Translations under genes and position numbers: made by a program | Notes under the pieces: generated by a model | The model's database searches: none | What the model was told of the DNA's origin: nothing | Seen by the model: the letters and a program-made list of their open reading frames with translations, nothing else | NCBI GenBank assembly: GCA_025935925.1 | Contig: JAICUI010000009.1 | Coordinates: 1-64,000 of the forward strand | Direction: 5' to 3' | DNA from: Chloroflexota bacterium | GTDB taxonomy: Bacteria > Chloroflexota > Limnocylindria > Limnocylindrales > CSP1-4 | DNA length: 64,000 nt | Part shown: positions 28,144-38,158 of the stretch, in pieces | Layout of the letters: every line of letters begins with the position of its first letter | Numbering within the stretch: the first letter of the stretch is position 1

Positions 28144-29643
28144 ATGCCCGACCTTGGCGCGCCCGACGCCACCGTGGCGCGGTTCATCCTCGAACGCGGG
28201 ATCGCCGCGATCTACCTCGTCGCGTTCGTCGTCGCCTACCGGCAGTTTCCGGCGCTGTCCGGCGAGCGAGGCCTCGAGCCGGCGCCGGCTCTCCTCCGCC
28301 TCGTCCCCCGCTTCCTCGACGCACCGACCGTCTTCCACTGGATCCGCTATTCGGACCGGCGGCTGCGCGCGATGTCGGTCACGGGTGCCGTCATCGCCCT
28401 CGCGTTGCTGCTCGGCATCCCGCAGACGCTCGCGCTGCCCGTCGATCTCGGGCTGGCGGTCACGATGGCGGCCTGGCTCGTCCTGTGGGGGCTGTACCAG
28501 TCGATCGTCAACGTCGGCGGCACGTTCTACGGCTTCGGCTGGGAGAGCCTCCTCCTCGAGGCCGGCTTCCTCGCGGTCTTCCTCGGGACCTCGGCGATCG
28601 CGCCGCCGCTGCCGGTCATCCTCGCCTTTCGTTGGCTGGCCTTCCGCGTGGAGTTCGGCGCCGGGCTGATCAAGCTCCGTGGCGATCCATGCTGGCGCGA
28701 GCTCACGTGCATGGACTACCACCACGAGACGCAGCCGATGCCGAACCCGCTCAGCTGGGCGTTCCACCGGCTGCCGCGGCCGCTCCACCGCGTGGAGACC
28801 GTCGGCAACTTCGTCGCGCAGCTCGTGCTGCCGTTCGGACTGTTCCTGCCGCAGCCGATCGCCACGATCGCCGCGGTCCTGATGATCGCGACGCAGGCGT
28901 ACCTCGTCGTCAGCGGCAACTACGCGTGGCTCAACTGGCTGACGATGATCGCGATCGGGGCCGGCCTCTCGGACGGCGTCGTCAACGCGGTGCTCGGGAT
29001 CGTCGGCCTCGGGCCCGTCGGCGTCCCTGCCGACGGTGGCGGCGTGACCACGTTCACGGCGATGCCCGCGTGGTTCGTCATCGCGGTCCTCGCGCTCACG
29101 GTCGTCGTCGTCGTGCTGAGCTACGGCCCGGTGCGGAACCTCCTCAGCCGCAACCAGGCGATGAACACCTCGTTCGACCCGTTCCGCCTCGTCAACACCT
29201 ACGGCGCCTTCGGGTCCGTGAGCCGGCACCGCGACGAGGTCGTCGTCGAGGGCACGACGGCGGACACGCCGGGTCGCGACGCCGACTGGCGCGAGTACGA
29301 GTTCAAGGGCAAGCCCGGCGACGTCCGGCGCCTGCCGCGCCAGTTCGCGCCCTACCACCTGCGACTCGACTGGTTGATGTGGTTCCTGCCGCTCTCGCCG
29401 CGCTACGGCCAGTCCTGGTTCGTCACCTTCCTGTTGCGCCTCCTCGAAGGCGACCGGCCGACGCTGCGGCTGCTCCGGCGCAACCCCTTTCCCGACCGTC
29501 CGCCGAGGTTCGTCCGCGCGCGCCTGTTCCGGTACCGGTTCGCGTCGTGGGCCGAGCACCGCGCGACGGGCGCGTGGTGGACGCGGGAGCTCGTGGGCGA
29601 CTACGTGCGCCCGATCTCCCTGCGCGAGGAGGGCCCGCGATGA
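28144..29643 (+). CDS. Lipase maturation factor family protein
   Basis: YRQFPALSGERGLEPAPALLR...LWGLYQSIVNVGGTFYGFGWESLLLEAGFLAVFLG...RWLAFRVEFGAGLIKLRGDPCWRELTCMDYHHETQPMPNPLSW. Confidence 0.92.
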   Translation: MPDLGAPDATVARFILERGIAAIYLVAFVVAYRQFPALSGERGLEPAPALLRLVPRFLDAPTVFHWIRYSDRRLRAMSVTGAVIALALLLGIPQTLALPVDLGLAVTMAAWLVLWGLYQSIVNVGGTFYGFGWESLLLEAGFLAVFLGTSAIAPPLPVILAFRWLAFRVEFGAGLIKLRGDPCWRELTCMDYHHETQPMPNPLSWAFHRLPRPLHRVETVGNFVAQLVLPFGLFLPQPIATIAAVLMIATQAYLVVSGNYAWLNWLTMIAIGAGLSDGVVNAVLGIVGLGPVGVPADGGGVTTFTAMPAWFVIAVLALTVVVVVLSYGPVRNLLSRNQAMNTSFDPFRLVNTYGAFGSVSRHRDEVVVEGTTADTPGRDADWREYEFKGKPGDVRRLPRQFAPYHLRLDWLMWFLPLSPRYGQSWFVTFLLRLLEGDRPTLRLLRRNPFPDRPPRFVRARLFRYRFASWAEHRATGAWWTRELVGDYVRPISLREEGPR

Positions 29644-31091
29644 CCACGTCCGACGAACGAGCGGTCGACGCGGTCGTCGTCGGGTCGGGACCGAACGGCC
29701 TCGCTGCCGCGATCACGCTCGCCGCCGCCGGCCGGACGGTCACGGTGCTCGAAGCCGCGGACGAGCCGGGCGGCGGCGCCCGATCGTCGCGCGACGTGCT
29801 GCCGGGCTACGTCGTCGACGCGTGCAGCGCGGTCTACCCGTTCGGCCGCTCGTCGCCATTCTTCGAGGATCTCGACCTCGAGCGGGACGGGCTCCGGTGG
29901 ATCGACCCGCCGGTCGCGTTCGCGCACCCGCTCGACGGCGGCCGCGCCGTCCTGGTCACGCGCGAGGTCGAGGCGACCGCCAGCCAGCTCGGGCGCGACC
30001 GCGACGCGTACCGCCGGCTCGCGGTGCCGCTGCGCCGGCGCTTCGGCGAGCTCATCCCCGACATCCTCGCGCCGTTCCATGTTCCCGTGCGGTCGGCGAG
30101 CCGCACCGCGCGACTCGCGTGGTTCGGGCTCCACGCGATGCAGCCCGCGACGCTGCTCGCCCACCGGTTTCGCGACGAGGCGGCCCGGGCGCTCGTCGCC
30201 GGCGCGGCGGCGCACTCGGTGCTGCGCCTCGACGAGCCGGTCAGCGGCGCGGCCGCGATGGTCATGCTCGGGAGCGCCCACCACGACGGCTGGCCGTTGC
30301 CCGTGGGCGGCGCTGGCTCGATCACGCGGGCGCTCGCGACGAGGCTCACCGAGCTGGGCGGCGCCATCGAGCTGGGACGGCCCGTCCGGTCGGACGGCGA
30401 TCTGCCCGCCGCGGCGCTCACCGTCTTCGACACCTCGCCGCTCCAGCTCGATGCGATCGCCGGCCGGCGGCTCCCCGGCCGTTACCGCCGCTCGTTGCGC
30501 CGGTTCCGCTACGGGCCGGCGGTGTTCAAGCTCGACATCGCGATCCACGGCACGATCCCGTGGACCGCGGACGGCGTCGGGCATGCCGGGACCGTGCACG
30601 TGGGCGGCAGCTTCGAGGAGATCGCCGCGTCCGAGGCCGACGCGAACGCCGGGCGCATCAGCCCGCGACCGTTCGTCCTGCTGGCGCAGCCGAGCCTGTT
30701 CGACCGGTCACGCGCGCCCGACGGACGCAACGTCGTCTGGGCGTACTGCCACGTGCCGAGTGGGTCCAGGGCCGACATGACGGACGCGATCCTGGGCCAG
30801 GTCGAGCGGTTCGCTCCCGGGTTCCGTGACCGGATCCTCGCCGTCGCCAAGACGACGCCGGCCGACCTCGAGCGGCGGAACCCGAACAACGTCGGCGGCG
30901 ACATGAGCGGCGGCCGGATGTCGATCGGCCAGCTGTTCACGCGACCGGACGGCATCCGCACCGTGCTCGATCCGTACGCGACGCCCCATCCCGGGACGTA
31001 CATCGCCTCGTCGTCCACGCCGCCCGGAGGCGGCGTCCACGGCATGTGCGGCTGGCACGCCGCGTCATCCGCGTTGCGGCACGTGGGCTGA
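29640..31091 (+). CDS. FAD-dependent oxidoreductase, phytoene desaturase/CrtI-like
   Basis: VDAVVVGSGPNGLAAAITLAAAGRTVTVLEAADEPGGGARSSRDVLPGYVVDACSAVYPFG; C-term TYIASSSTPPGGGVHGMCGWHAASSAL. Confidence 0.9.
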   Translation: MTTSDERAVDAVVVGSGPNGLAAAITLAAAGRTVTVLEAADEPGGGARSSRDVLPGYVVDACSAVYPFGRSSPFFEDLDLERDGLRWIDPPVAFAHPLDGGRAVLVTREVEATASQLGRDRDAYRRLAVPLRRRFGELIPDILAPFHVPVRSASRTARLAWFGLHAMQPATLLAHRFRDEAARALVAGAAAHSVLRLDEPVSGAAAMVMLGSAHHDGWPLPVGGAGSITRALATRLTELGGAIELGRPVRSDGDLPAAALTVFDTSPLQLDAIAGRRLPGRYRRSLRRFRYGPAVFKLDIAIHGTIPWTADGVGHAGTVHVGGSFEEIAASEADANAGRISPRPFVLLAQPSLFDRSRAPDGRNVVWAYCHVPSGSRADMTDAILGQVERFAPGFRDRILAVAKTTPADLERRNPNNVGGDMSGGRMSIGQLFTRPDGIRTVLDPYATPHPGTYIASSSTPPGGGVHGMCGWHAASSALRHVG

Positions 31092-31114
31092 CAAGCGGCG
31101 CGCAGCACGGCGAA

Positions 31115-31170
31115 CGCGCTACTTGACGGTAGCGCGGTTGCGACTCCATAGTTGCTACACTGTAGTAGCA
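31115..31170 (+). promoter_or_regulatory. Candidate promoter with two GCTAC-N6-GTAGC operators
   Basis: CGCGCTAC-ttgacg-GTAGCGCG (31115-31136) and TGCTAC-actgta-GTAGCA (31153-31170); TTGACG -35 (31123) and CATAGT -10-like (31147) with 18-bp spacing. Confidence 0.55.
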
Positions 31171-31186
31171 CGTTGGAGCCGACGCG

Positions 31187-32176
31187 ATGGACGGAGCACC
31201 GAACGGACGGGTGACGAGCAGCGTGCAGCGACCCTCTGACTCGGCCGCCGCGTTCGCTCCCACGGCCGCCGGTCTCGTAGCCTGGGCCGGCGCGTTCCTG
31301 CTGCTTCCGGTACCGCTCGCCGCGCGGATCTTCCTGCTCGCGCCCCTGGTGGTCGTGCCGCGGATCGTCGCGCTCCTCCCCGACCGTGCGTGGTTGGCGA
31401 CACTCGGGGCGTGGCCGCTGCTCGCCGCTGCGCTGCCGCTCATCGCGGCGTTCTCGATCCCGGCTGGCGCCGTCGCGTCGGCGTTCACGGTGCCGTGGCT
31501 CCTGTGTGCCGTGGCCGGAGCCGCGGCAGCGATCCGTCATGGCATCGCTCGATGGCCGACGATCCTCGCGCGGCGCCATCTCGCGGACCTCGGGGTGGAC
31601 GCGGCCCTCGCGTTCTGGGCCGTCGGCGCGGCGTTCACGTTGATCGAGCGCCTGGGGCTCGAGACCGGCTTCCCGCCCGCAATCGTCCTGCTGACCGCGA
31701 CGCACTTCCACTTCGCCGGCCTCGGGCTCCTCGCCATCGCGAGCCTCGTGGCACGGCAGAGGCGGTGGCTGTCGGACTCGGTCGGCGGTCTCATCGTCGG
31801 GATCCCGCTGACGGCCCTCGGGTTCGTGACGACGTCGACGGCGATCGGTGCCCTCGGCGCGTCGATCGTCGGCATCTCCGGAATCGGGGTGGGGGTCGCC
31901 CTGCTCGCGGCCGACGGCCCCGGGCGACGAGCCCTGGAGCGCATCGCGGGTGCCGCCCTTCTCGTCGGGATGCCGATGGCGATCGCGTGGTCACTGTCGA
32001 TCGCGCTCGGCGTGTCGTTCCTCGATCTCGAGACGATGGTCCGAACCCATGGCGCGCTGAACGCGACGGCCGTGCTGCTCGGCGCGATCGCGATGACCCG
32101 GAACCGCGATCGATCGCAGGCCCACGCGGGCGCCGGATCGATACCTGACACCGCCCGGCCGGTTCCCGCGCGATGA
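31187..32176 (+). CDS. YndJ-like multi-TM membrane protein
   Basis: Strongly hydrophobic; HLADLGVDAALAFWAVGAAFTLIERLGLETGFPPAIVLLTATHFHFAGLGLLAIASL resembles YndJ proteins. Confidence 0.6.
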   Translation: MDGAPNGRVTSSVQRPSDSAAAFAPTAAGLVAWAGAFLLLPVPLAARIFLLAPLVVVPRIVALLPDRAWLATLGAWPLLAAALPLIAAFSIPAGAVASAFTVPWLLCAVAGAAAAIRHGIARWPTILARRHLADLGVDAALAFWAVGAAFTLIERLGLETGFPPAIVLLTATHFHFAGLGLLAIASLVARQRRWLSDSVGGLIVGIPLTALGFVTTSTAIGALGASIVGISGIGVGVALLAADGPGRRALERIAGAALLVGMPMAIAWSLSIALGVSFLDLETMVRTHGALNATAVLLGAIAMTRNRDRSQAHAGAGSIPDTARPVPAR

Positions 32177-32183
32177 TCGCCGC

Positions 32184-32645
32184 ATGGACGACGCCCAGCC
32201 CGTCGAGTTCCTGCTCGAGGCCTATCCCCCGGCGATCCGGGAGACGGGTCGCACGCTGCGCGAGCTGATCTTCCGGACCGTGCCCGGGACGGTCGAGACG
32301 ATCCGCCCGGGCTGGCACTGGGTCGCGTACTCGCTCCCCGACGGCAAGCGGGTCCGGAACTTCGCCTGGATCGGCCCCGAGCGGCGGCACATCCACCTCG
32401 GCTTCGAGCACGGGACGCTGCTCGCGGATCCGGATCGACGGCTCCACGGCGCCGAGGAGCGGCTCAGGAAGTTCCGGTACTTCACGTTCGAGCCGTCGAT
32501 CGACGTCGACGAGGCCGTGCTCGCGGATTTCGTGCGCCGTGCGGCCGACGTCGCGACCCTGTCGTCCGCGGCACGTCGCGCGCTGACCCCGGATCCCGAA
32601 CGCCTGCCGGACGTGATCCCCGACGACTGGGTCCGGATCTCCTAG
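32184..32645 (+). CDS. DUF1801-type (YdhG-like) protein
   Basis: AYPPAIRETGRTLRELIFRTVPGTVETIRPGWHWVAYSLPDGKRVRNFAWIGPERRHIHLGFEHGTLLADP. Confidence 0.7.
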   Translation: MDDAQPVEFLLEAYPPAIRETGRTLRELIFRTVPGTVETIRPGWHWVAYSLPDGKRVRNFAWIGPERRHIHLGFEHGTLLADPDRRLHGAEERLRKFRYFTFEPSIDVDEAVLADFVRRAADVATLSSAARRALTPDPERLPDVIPDDWVRIS

Positions 32646-33556
32646 TCGCTCGCCGCGCGCCGCGCGCCGACGACGCACAGCACGACGACGGCACACGCCG
32701 CGACCATCGCCGGCGCGACAGGTTCGCCGAGGAGCGCGGCCGCGAGGAACAGCCCCATGAACGGCTGGAGCAGCTGCAGCTGACCGACGCCGGCGATGCC
32801 GCCGAGCGCGAGGCCCCGATACCAGAACACGAACCCGATGAACATGCTGAACACCGAGACGTAGGCGAGGCCCAGCCAGGCGCCCGCGGTCACGCCGGCC
32901 GGCGACGCCGGCGCAGACGCGACCGCGGCGACGAGCATGAGCGGCAGCGCGAGCACGAGCGCCCACGAGATGACCTGCCAGCCGCCGATCCGGCGCGAGA
33001 GCGTCGCGCCCTCGGCGTACCCGAGCCCGCCGAGCGCGATCGCCCCGAGCATCAGCAGATCGCCCTCGACATCACCGCCGCCGCTCGTGAGCAGCGCGAA
33101 CCCGGCGACCGTCGCGGCGCCGATCACCGACCACACCCAGAACTGGAGACGCGGGCGCTCGTCGGCTCGGAGCACCCCGAAGACCGCCGTCGCCAGGGGC
33201 AGCAGGCCGATGAACACGATCGAGTGCGCGGCCGTGATGTGCTGGAGCGCGATCGCGCTCAGCATCGGGAAGCCGAGCACCACGCCGATCGAGACGATCA
33301 CGAGCGACCGGAGCTCGGCACGGGTCGGCCGCGCCTCGCGCGCGATCGCGAGGCAGGCGAGCGCGATGGCGGCCGCGATGCTCGCGCGAGCGGTGGTGAC
33401 GAACAGCGGCGACAGGCTCGCGACCGCCACCCGGGTCGCGGGCAGCGTCCCGCTGAAGATCACGACCCCGATGAGGCCGCTCAGCCAGCCCTCGGTGGCG
33501 CGGTCCGCCGACCTCGCAACGGGCAGCTCGACGGACGACGCGTCGCCGGATCCCAC
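32642..33556 (-). CDS. EamA/DMT family transporter
   Basis: GLIGVVIFSGTLPATRVAVASLSPLFVTTARASIAAAIALACLAI...VPAMVAACAVVVLCVVGARRAASD-type end; 10-TM pattern. Confidence 0.85.
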   Translation of the reverse strand: MGSGDASSVELPVARSADRATEGWLSGLIGVVIFSGTLPATRVAVASLSPLFVTTARASIAAAIALACLAIAREARPTRAELRSLVIVSIGVVLGFPMLSAIALQHITAAHSIVFIGLLPLATAVFGVLRADERPRLQFWVWSVIGAATVAGFALLTSGGGDVEGDLLMLGAIALGGLGYAEGATLSRRIGGWQVISWALVLALPLMLVAAVASAPASPAGVTAGAWLGLAYVSVFSMFIGFVFWYRGLALGGIAGVGQLQLLQPFMGLFLAAALLGEPVAPAMVAACAVVVLCVVGARRAASD

Positions 33557-33576
33557 GCCGGCCCCCCGCTCCGTGC

Positions 33577-34728
33577 TCAGGACGGAACGGCGCGGAGCGC
33601 CACGTCGAGATCCGCCCACAGGTCGTCGACGTGCTCGAGCCCGATCGACGCGCGGCACAGCGTGGGCCCGACGACGGCGGCGTCGCCCGGGTACCGCGCA
33701 CGCCGTTCGATGAGCGACTCGACCCCGCCGAGGCTCGTGGCGTGCGCGAACAGCCGCAGGCGACCCAGGAACGCCTCGGTCTCCTCGACGCTGCCCGCGA
33801 CCTCGAACGAGACCATCGAGCCGCACCCGCGCGGAAGCACGCGCACTGCCGTCGCGTGCTGCGAGTCGCCCGGCAGTCCCGGATAGTGCACGGCCGAAAC
33901 GCCGGGATGCGCAGCGAGGCGTCGCGCAAGCTCCCCGGCGGTCGCCTCCGCTCGATCCAGCCGGACCCCGAGCGTGCGCAGCCCGCGGAGCGCGAGGAAC
34001 GCCTCGAGGGCACCGGGCATCGCGCCGTGGTCGTGGCGGAAGGCGGCCATCGCACCCGCGTGCACGCCGTCGCGGCAGGCGACCGCGCCGAGCAGCAGGT
34101 CCGAGTGCCCGCCGATGAGCTTCGTGGCGGAATGGAGCACGACGTCGGCGCCGAGGTCGAGCGGCCGCTGGCGGAGCGGCGTCGCGAACGTCGCATCGAC
34201 GACGGTCAAGGCGCCGCGCGCGCGTGCCCCCGCGGCGATCGCCGGCGCGTCGGCCACGACGAGGAGCGGGTTGGCGATCGACTCGACCCAGACCATGTCG
34301 GCCCCGTCCGCGGCGGCGAGGACCGCAGCCGTGTCGTCCGCCGCCGCCGTCCTCACGCGAAGCCGTCCCGCGGCCTCGAGCCGCGCGAAGATCGCCTTGA
34401 CGCCGTGGTACGTCACCGTCGAGAGCACGACCGTCCCGCCTGCCGGCACGAGGTCGGCGATCGCGGTCGCCGCCGCGAGGCCCGACGCGAACGTGACCGT
34501 CCGTCCGCCGTCCAGCGCGCCGAGCGCCGCTTCGAGGGCCGCGGTCGAAGCGCTGCCGTCGCGCGCGTACTCGATCGTCGCGTCCTGGACGTAGGTCGAG
34601 CTCAGGCTCAGCGGCTCGTTCATCGGGGCGCCGGGACTCCGGCGAGGCCGGCCCGCCTGCACGGCGAACGTCTCGGCGGACCAGGCCGGGTCGAGCGCCA
34701 GGAGCGTCTCCTCGGGCGACTCGGGCAA
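33577..34728 (-). CDS. Cys/Met metabolism PLP-dependent (trans-sulfuration) enzyme
   Basis: ALEAALGALDGGRTVTFASGLAAATAIADLVPAGGTVVLSTVTYHGVKAIF...LTVVDATFATPLRQRPLDLGADVVLHSATKLIGGHSDLLLGAV. Probable TTG start (34728) after GAGAGGAG SD. Confidence 0.9.
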   Translation of the reverse strand: MPESPEETLLALDPAWSAETFAVQAGRPRRSPGAPMNEPLSLSSTYVQDATIEYARDGSASTAALEAALGALDGGRTVTFASGLAAATAIADLVPAGGTVVLSTVTYHGVKAIFARLEAAGRLRVRTAAADDTAAVLAAADGADMVWVESIANPLLVVADAPAIAAGARARGALTVVDATFATPLRQRPLDLGADVVLHSATKLIGGHSDLLLGAVACRDGVHAGAMAAFRHDHGAMPGALEAFLALRGLRTLGVRLDRAEATAGELARRLAAHPGVSAVHYPGLPGDSQHATAVRVLPRGCGSMVSFEVAGSVEETEAFLGRLRLFAHATSLGGVESLIERRARYPGDAAVVGPTLCRASIGLEHVDDLWADLDVALRAVPS

Positions 34729-34900
34729 GCTCCACTCCTCTCGCGCGACGGATCGGCCGCACCATAGTGCCAGCGCCCGACGCGCGGGGCGCGGACGCAC
34801 CACGAGCTGCGCCGACTGGGACTTTGGGCGCGGTTGACGGTGGGTCCTCGTCGCGCATCGTTGATGTCACTTGCGCCACCCTCGGGGGACCACCGCGTTC

Positions 34901-36283
34901 ATGCACCGACCTCGCCAGCGCCTCCATCGGCTTGCCGTCGCCGCGGCCCTGCTCGTCCTGGCCGTCGGGTCGGTGGGCTCGGCGCAGCCCGTCGCGGCGT
35001 GGTCCAACAACGCCGACGACTACGGGACGCACGACTGGATCCTGGACCAGGCGCTGCGCGTGATGGGCGGCGCACCGGCGTGGATGAACGTCCGGGTCGC
35101 CCTCGAGGCGACCGACGACCCCGACACGATCGAGCGCGTCCAGGACGCGCGCCTCGTCATGTACCACGTCTACCGTGAGAAGGGCCGTCGCGGCGGAGCG
35201 CCCGACGCCGTGCTCATGCGCTACGCGCAGGCGATCGATGCCGTCGCGGAAGGCGACCGGCTGGCCGGCGAGGGCGACGCGACCGGCGCGCGGGCGTCGT
35301 ACGACGAGGCGAGCCGGCTCGTCGGGCTGCTCGCCCACTACGAGGGCGACCTTGCGCAACCCTTCCACACGGCGTACGCGGCGCTCGACTACGAGCAGCT
35401 CCACGAGAGCTACGAGCACATCGTCGGGCCCCTCACGCGTTCGGCGACCGACATGCCGTCGTGGCAGACCCCCGCGCACCCGATCACGCCGTCGACGGAC
35501 GTCCGCCGGACGGCGATCCGGACGGCGGCCTACTCGCGCGGGTTCTTCACGGACCTCAAGAACCACCTCGCGGCGCACCCGGGGACGCTCGATGCGCGGG
35601 CGAAGGAGATCACCGGCCTCGTGCTGCGGCGGGTCGCGGACGACCTCGCGACGATCATCGCCGCGATCGGGACGAAGGGCGGCTACGGCCCCGACGTCCG
35701 TGTCTCGATGTCGATGCGCGACCACTACATCGCGGCGGGCCGCGGGGAGTACATCTCGATCCACGCGACCGATCCTGCGGGCCACCCGCTGGAGGGCGTC
35801 GAGTTCTTCGCCGACGTGCCGAAGGCCGGCGGCGGCACGGACCGCGTCGCGTGGGCGACGGACGCCAGCGGCGACGCCCATTTCTACTTCGTGGTCGGCG
35901 CGTTCCCGAGGAGCACCAGGATCAACGTCCCGGTGGTCGCGACGGAGGGCACGACGGTCATCAGCCGGCCGCAGTGGTTCATGGTGACCCCGGTGCTCGG
36001 GACGTTCAAGGTGAGCGCCACGCCGACGAAGGCCGTCGTCGGGCAGGTCGTGCAGGCGCGCGCCGTCGCCAGGGACCGGTCCGGGCGCGGCGTGCGGAAC
36101 CTGGCGGTCACGTTCTCGTGGAACGACGGCACCACGATCGTGAAGACCAGCGCGACGACCAACAAGGACGGCGTCGCCGTTTCGTCCCGCACGATCTCGA
36201 AGGCCGGCTCGGTGACGGTGACCGCGAGGACGCGGTCGGGCTCGACGGGCTACACCAAGGCGGCGTCGTTCGCGGTTCACTGA
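34901..36283 (+). CDS. Secreted zinc-dependent phospholipase C / S1-P1 nuclease-fold protein with C-terminal Ig-like region
   Basis: Signal peptide; WSNNADDYGTHDWILDQAL..., LLAHYEGDLAQPFHTAYAALDYEQLHESYE (HYxGDxxxPxH zinc motif); C-terminal VSATPTKAVVGQVVQARAVARDRSGRGVRNLAVTFSWNDGTTIVKTSATTNKDGVAVSSRTISKAGSVTVTARTRSG. Confidence 0.78.
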   Translation: MHRPRQRLHRLAVAAALLVLAVGSVGSAQPVAAWSNNADDYGTHDWILDQALRVMGGAPAWMNVRVALEATDDPDTIERVQDARLVMYHVYREKGRRGGAPDAVLMRYAQAIDAVAEGDRLAGEGDATGARASYDEASRLVGLLAHYEGDLAQPFHTAYAALDYEQLHESYEHIVGPLTRSATDMPSWQTPAHPITPSTDVRRTAIRTAAYSRGFFTDLKNHLAAHPGTLDARAKEITGLVLRRVADDLATIIAAIGTKGGYGPDVRVSMSMRDHYIAAGRGEYISIHATDPAGHPLEGVEFFADVPKAGGGTDRVAWATDASGDAHFYFVVGAFPRSTRINVPVVATEGTTVISRPQWFMVTPVLGTFKVSATPTKAVVGQVVQARAVARDRSGRGVRNLAVTFSWNDGTTIVKTSATTNKDGVAVSSRTISKAGSVTVTARTRSGSTGYTKAASFAVH

Positions 36284-36322
36284 TCGGGGCCGACGCTCGA
36301 GGGAGCCGCTACCCTCGAGCGC

Positions 36323-37279
36323 ATGACGCCCGCCATCACGATCGGGCCGCTCGCCGCGGAGCCGGGCACGCGCGTCACCGGTCTCGTGCCGGTCGACGTC
36401 GGCACGACCACGCTGCACGTCCCGGTCGCGATCGTCCATGGCCGCCGCCCCGGGCCACGCGTCGCGGTGACGGCCGGGATCCACGGTGCCGAGTACGTCT
36501 CGATCGCGGCGCTGCGGGAGGTCGTCCTCGGGCTCGATCCGGCGCAGGTCACCGGGTCGGTCGTCGCCGTGCTGACCGCGAGCCCTGCGGCGTTCGCCGC
36601 CCGCTCCATCTACGTCAACCCGCTCGACGGGCTGAATCTCAACCGCCAGTTCCCGGGCGATCCAGACGGCGCCCCGACCCGGCGTCTCGCCCACTGGCTC
36701 ACGAACGAGGTGATCGCGGGCGCCGACGCCTACGTCGACATGCATTGCGGGGACATGAACGAGGCGCTCGTGTCATTCACCGGGATCGAGGACACCGGCA
36801 ACCCGACCGTCGATGCGCGGAGCCGCGAGCTCGCCGAGGCGTACGGCCTGCGGTACCTGCTGATCGGGCCGAGCCCGGGGACGACGACGACGGCTGCCGC
36901 GGCGCTCGGGATCCCGGCCGTGCTCGCCGAGGTCGGCGGCCAGGGCCGCTGGCCGCGCGACGACGTCACGCTCCACGCGGCCGGCTTCCAGCGGGTCCTC
37001 CGCGCGGCCGGCGTCGTCGCCGATGCGCCCGACGAGCCGGCGCACGCGACACAGGTCCTGCCGACCGAGGCGTGGATGCGCGCGACGACGAGCGGCTACT
37101 GGCACCCGGCAGTCGGCGTCGGCGAGCGCGTCGCCGCGGGGACGGTGGTGGGCGAGATCCAGGACGCCTTCGGCGCCGGGCTCGAGCGCCCGGCCGCGCC
37201 GATGGACGGCGTGGTGATCTTCCTCGTGACCTCGCTCGCGATGAACGCCGGCGATCCCCTGCTGGCGCTCGCCGGCTGA
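36323..37279 (+). CDS. Succinylglutamate desuccinylase/aspartoacylase family (M14-like) hydrolase
   Basis: RPGPRVAVTAGIHGAEYVSIAALREVVLGL...YVNPLDGLNLNRQFPGDPDGAPTRRLAHWL...DAYVDMHCGD. Confidence 0.88.
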   Translation: MTPAITIGPLAAEPGTRVTGLVPVDVGTTTLHVPVAIVHGRRPGPRVAVTAGIHGAEYVSIAALREVVLGLDPAQVTGSVVAVLTASPAAFAARSIYVNPLDGLNLNRQFPGDPDGAPTRRLAHWLTNEVIAGADAYVDMHCGDMNEALVSFTGIEDTGNPTVDARSRELAEAYGLRYLLIGPSPGTTTTAAAALGIPAVLAEVGGQGRWPRDDVTLHAAGFQRVLRAAGVVADAPDEPAHATQVLPTEAWMRATTSGYWHPAVGVGERVAAGTVVGEIQDAFGAGLERPAAPMDGVVIFLVTSLAMNAGDPLLALAG

Positions 37280-37324
37280 GTCGCCGCGGCGTACCCCAGC
37301 GCGCGGGCCTCCGTCAGGCCACCG

Positions 37325-37684
37325 TCACGCGCGCAGCACCTTCTCCAGCGCCTTGCCCTTCGCGAGCTCGTCGACGAGCTTGTCGAGATACCGGATCTGC
37401 TGCATGAGCGGATCCTCGATGGCCTCGACGCGGACGCCGCACACGACGCCCGTGATCAGGGCCGCGTTCGGGTTGATGCGCGCCGCCGCGAAGAACTCGG
37501 CGAACGTCGTGTCCGTCGCGAGCTGCCGCTGCAGCTCCACGTCGTCGTACCCGGTCAGCCACGTGATCACCGCGTCGAGCTCGGCTTGCGTGCGGCCCTT
37601 CCGCTCGAGCTTCGCGAGGTACAGCGGATAGACCGACCCGACGGTCGTCGTGAAGATCCGGTGCCCGGTGCTCGTGGCCGTCAT
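37325..37684 (-). CDS. DUF2200 family protein
   Basis: [104 protein letters not shown]. Confidence 0.85.
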   Translation of the reverse strand: MTATSTGHRIFTTTVGSVYPLYLAKLERKGRTQAELDAVITWLTGYDDVELQRQLATDTTFAEFFAAARINPNAALITGVVCGVRVEAIEDPLMQQIRYLDKLVDELAKGKALEKVLRA

Positions 37685-38046
37685 CCCACGATCACCGCGA
37701 ACCACTTGCCCTCGGGGTCCGCGAACGCGAAGCTCGGCGTCCCGCCGTGGTCGGCGATCTCGCTGACCTGCACGCCACGCCCGGCGAGGTCCGCATGCGC
37801 CGTCTCCAGGTCATCGACCCGGAGCGCGATCGACGGCGTGGCGAGATCGAGGTTGTCGGGGTTGTCGCGCATCAGCTCGAGCGGCACGAGCTCGAAGGCG
37901 AACGTGTCGTCCGCGAAGCCGACCTGCACGATCGTGGAGGCGCCGGCCGCGGTACGCCGCTTCTCGACCATGCCCACCTGGTCGACCCAGAACCGCCGGC
38001 ACGCCTCCGCGTCGGTGACGTAGAGGACGACGTAGCCCACCTTCAT
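37681..38046 (-). CDS. VOC/glyoxalase superfamily protein
   Basis: [31 protein letters not shown]...FELVPLEL...[48 protein letters not shown]. Confidence 0.9.
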   Translation of the reverse strand: MKVGYVVLYVTDAEACRRFWVDQVGMVEKRRTAAGASTIVQVGFADDTFAFELVPLELMRDNPDNLDLATPSIALRVDDLETAHADLAGRGVQVSEIADHGGTPSFAFADPEGKWFAVIVG

Positions 38047-38158
38047 GCTCGGCTCCCGATCGCTGTCGGTCACGTCGTCCGGACCCCTCGGCCGGCCGCT
38101 CGATGACACGTACTACCGTAGCCCCACGCGGTCCGATCCACGAGGCGGAAGGAGTCCG

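Noticed and set aside
27303-31091. 1262-aa plus ORF
   Set aside because: Runs out of frame through TetR/DDN/LMF genes; only the CrtI-like part from 29640 is genuine.
32642-36745. 1367-aa minus ORF
   Set aside because: Only the first ~305 codons from the 3' end (EamA transporter) are coding; the rest is antisense or out of frame over PLP enzyme and PLC-like genes.
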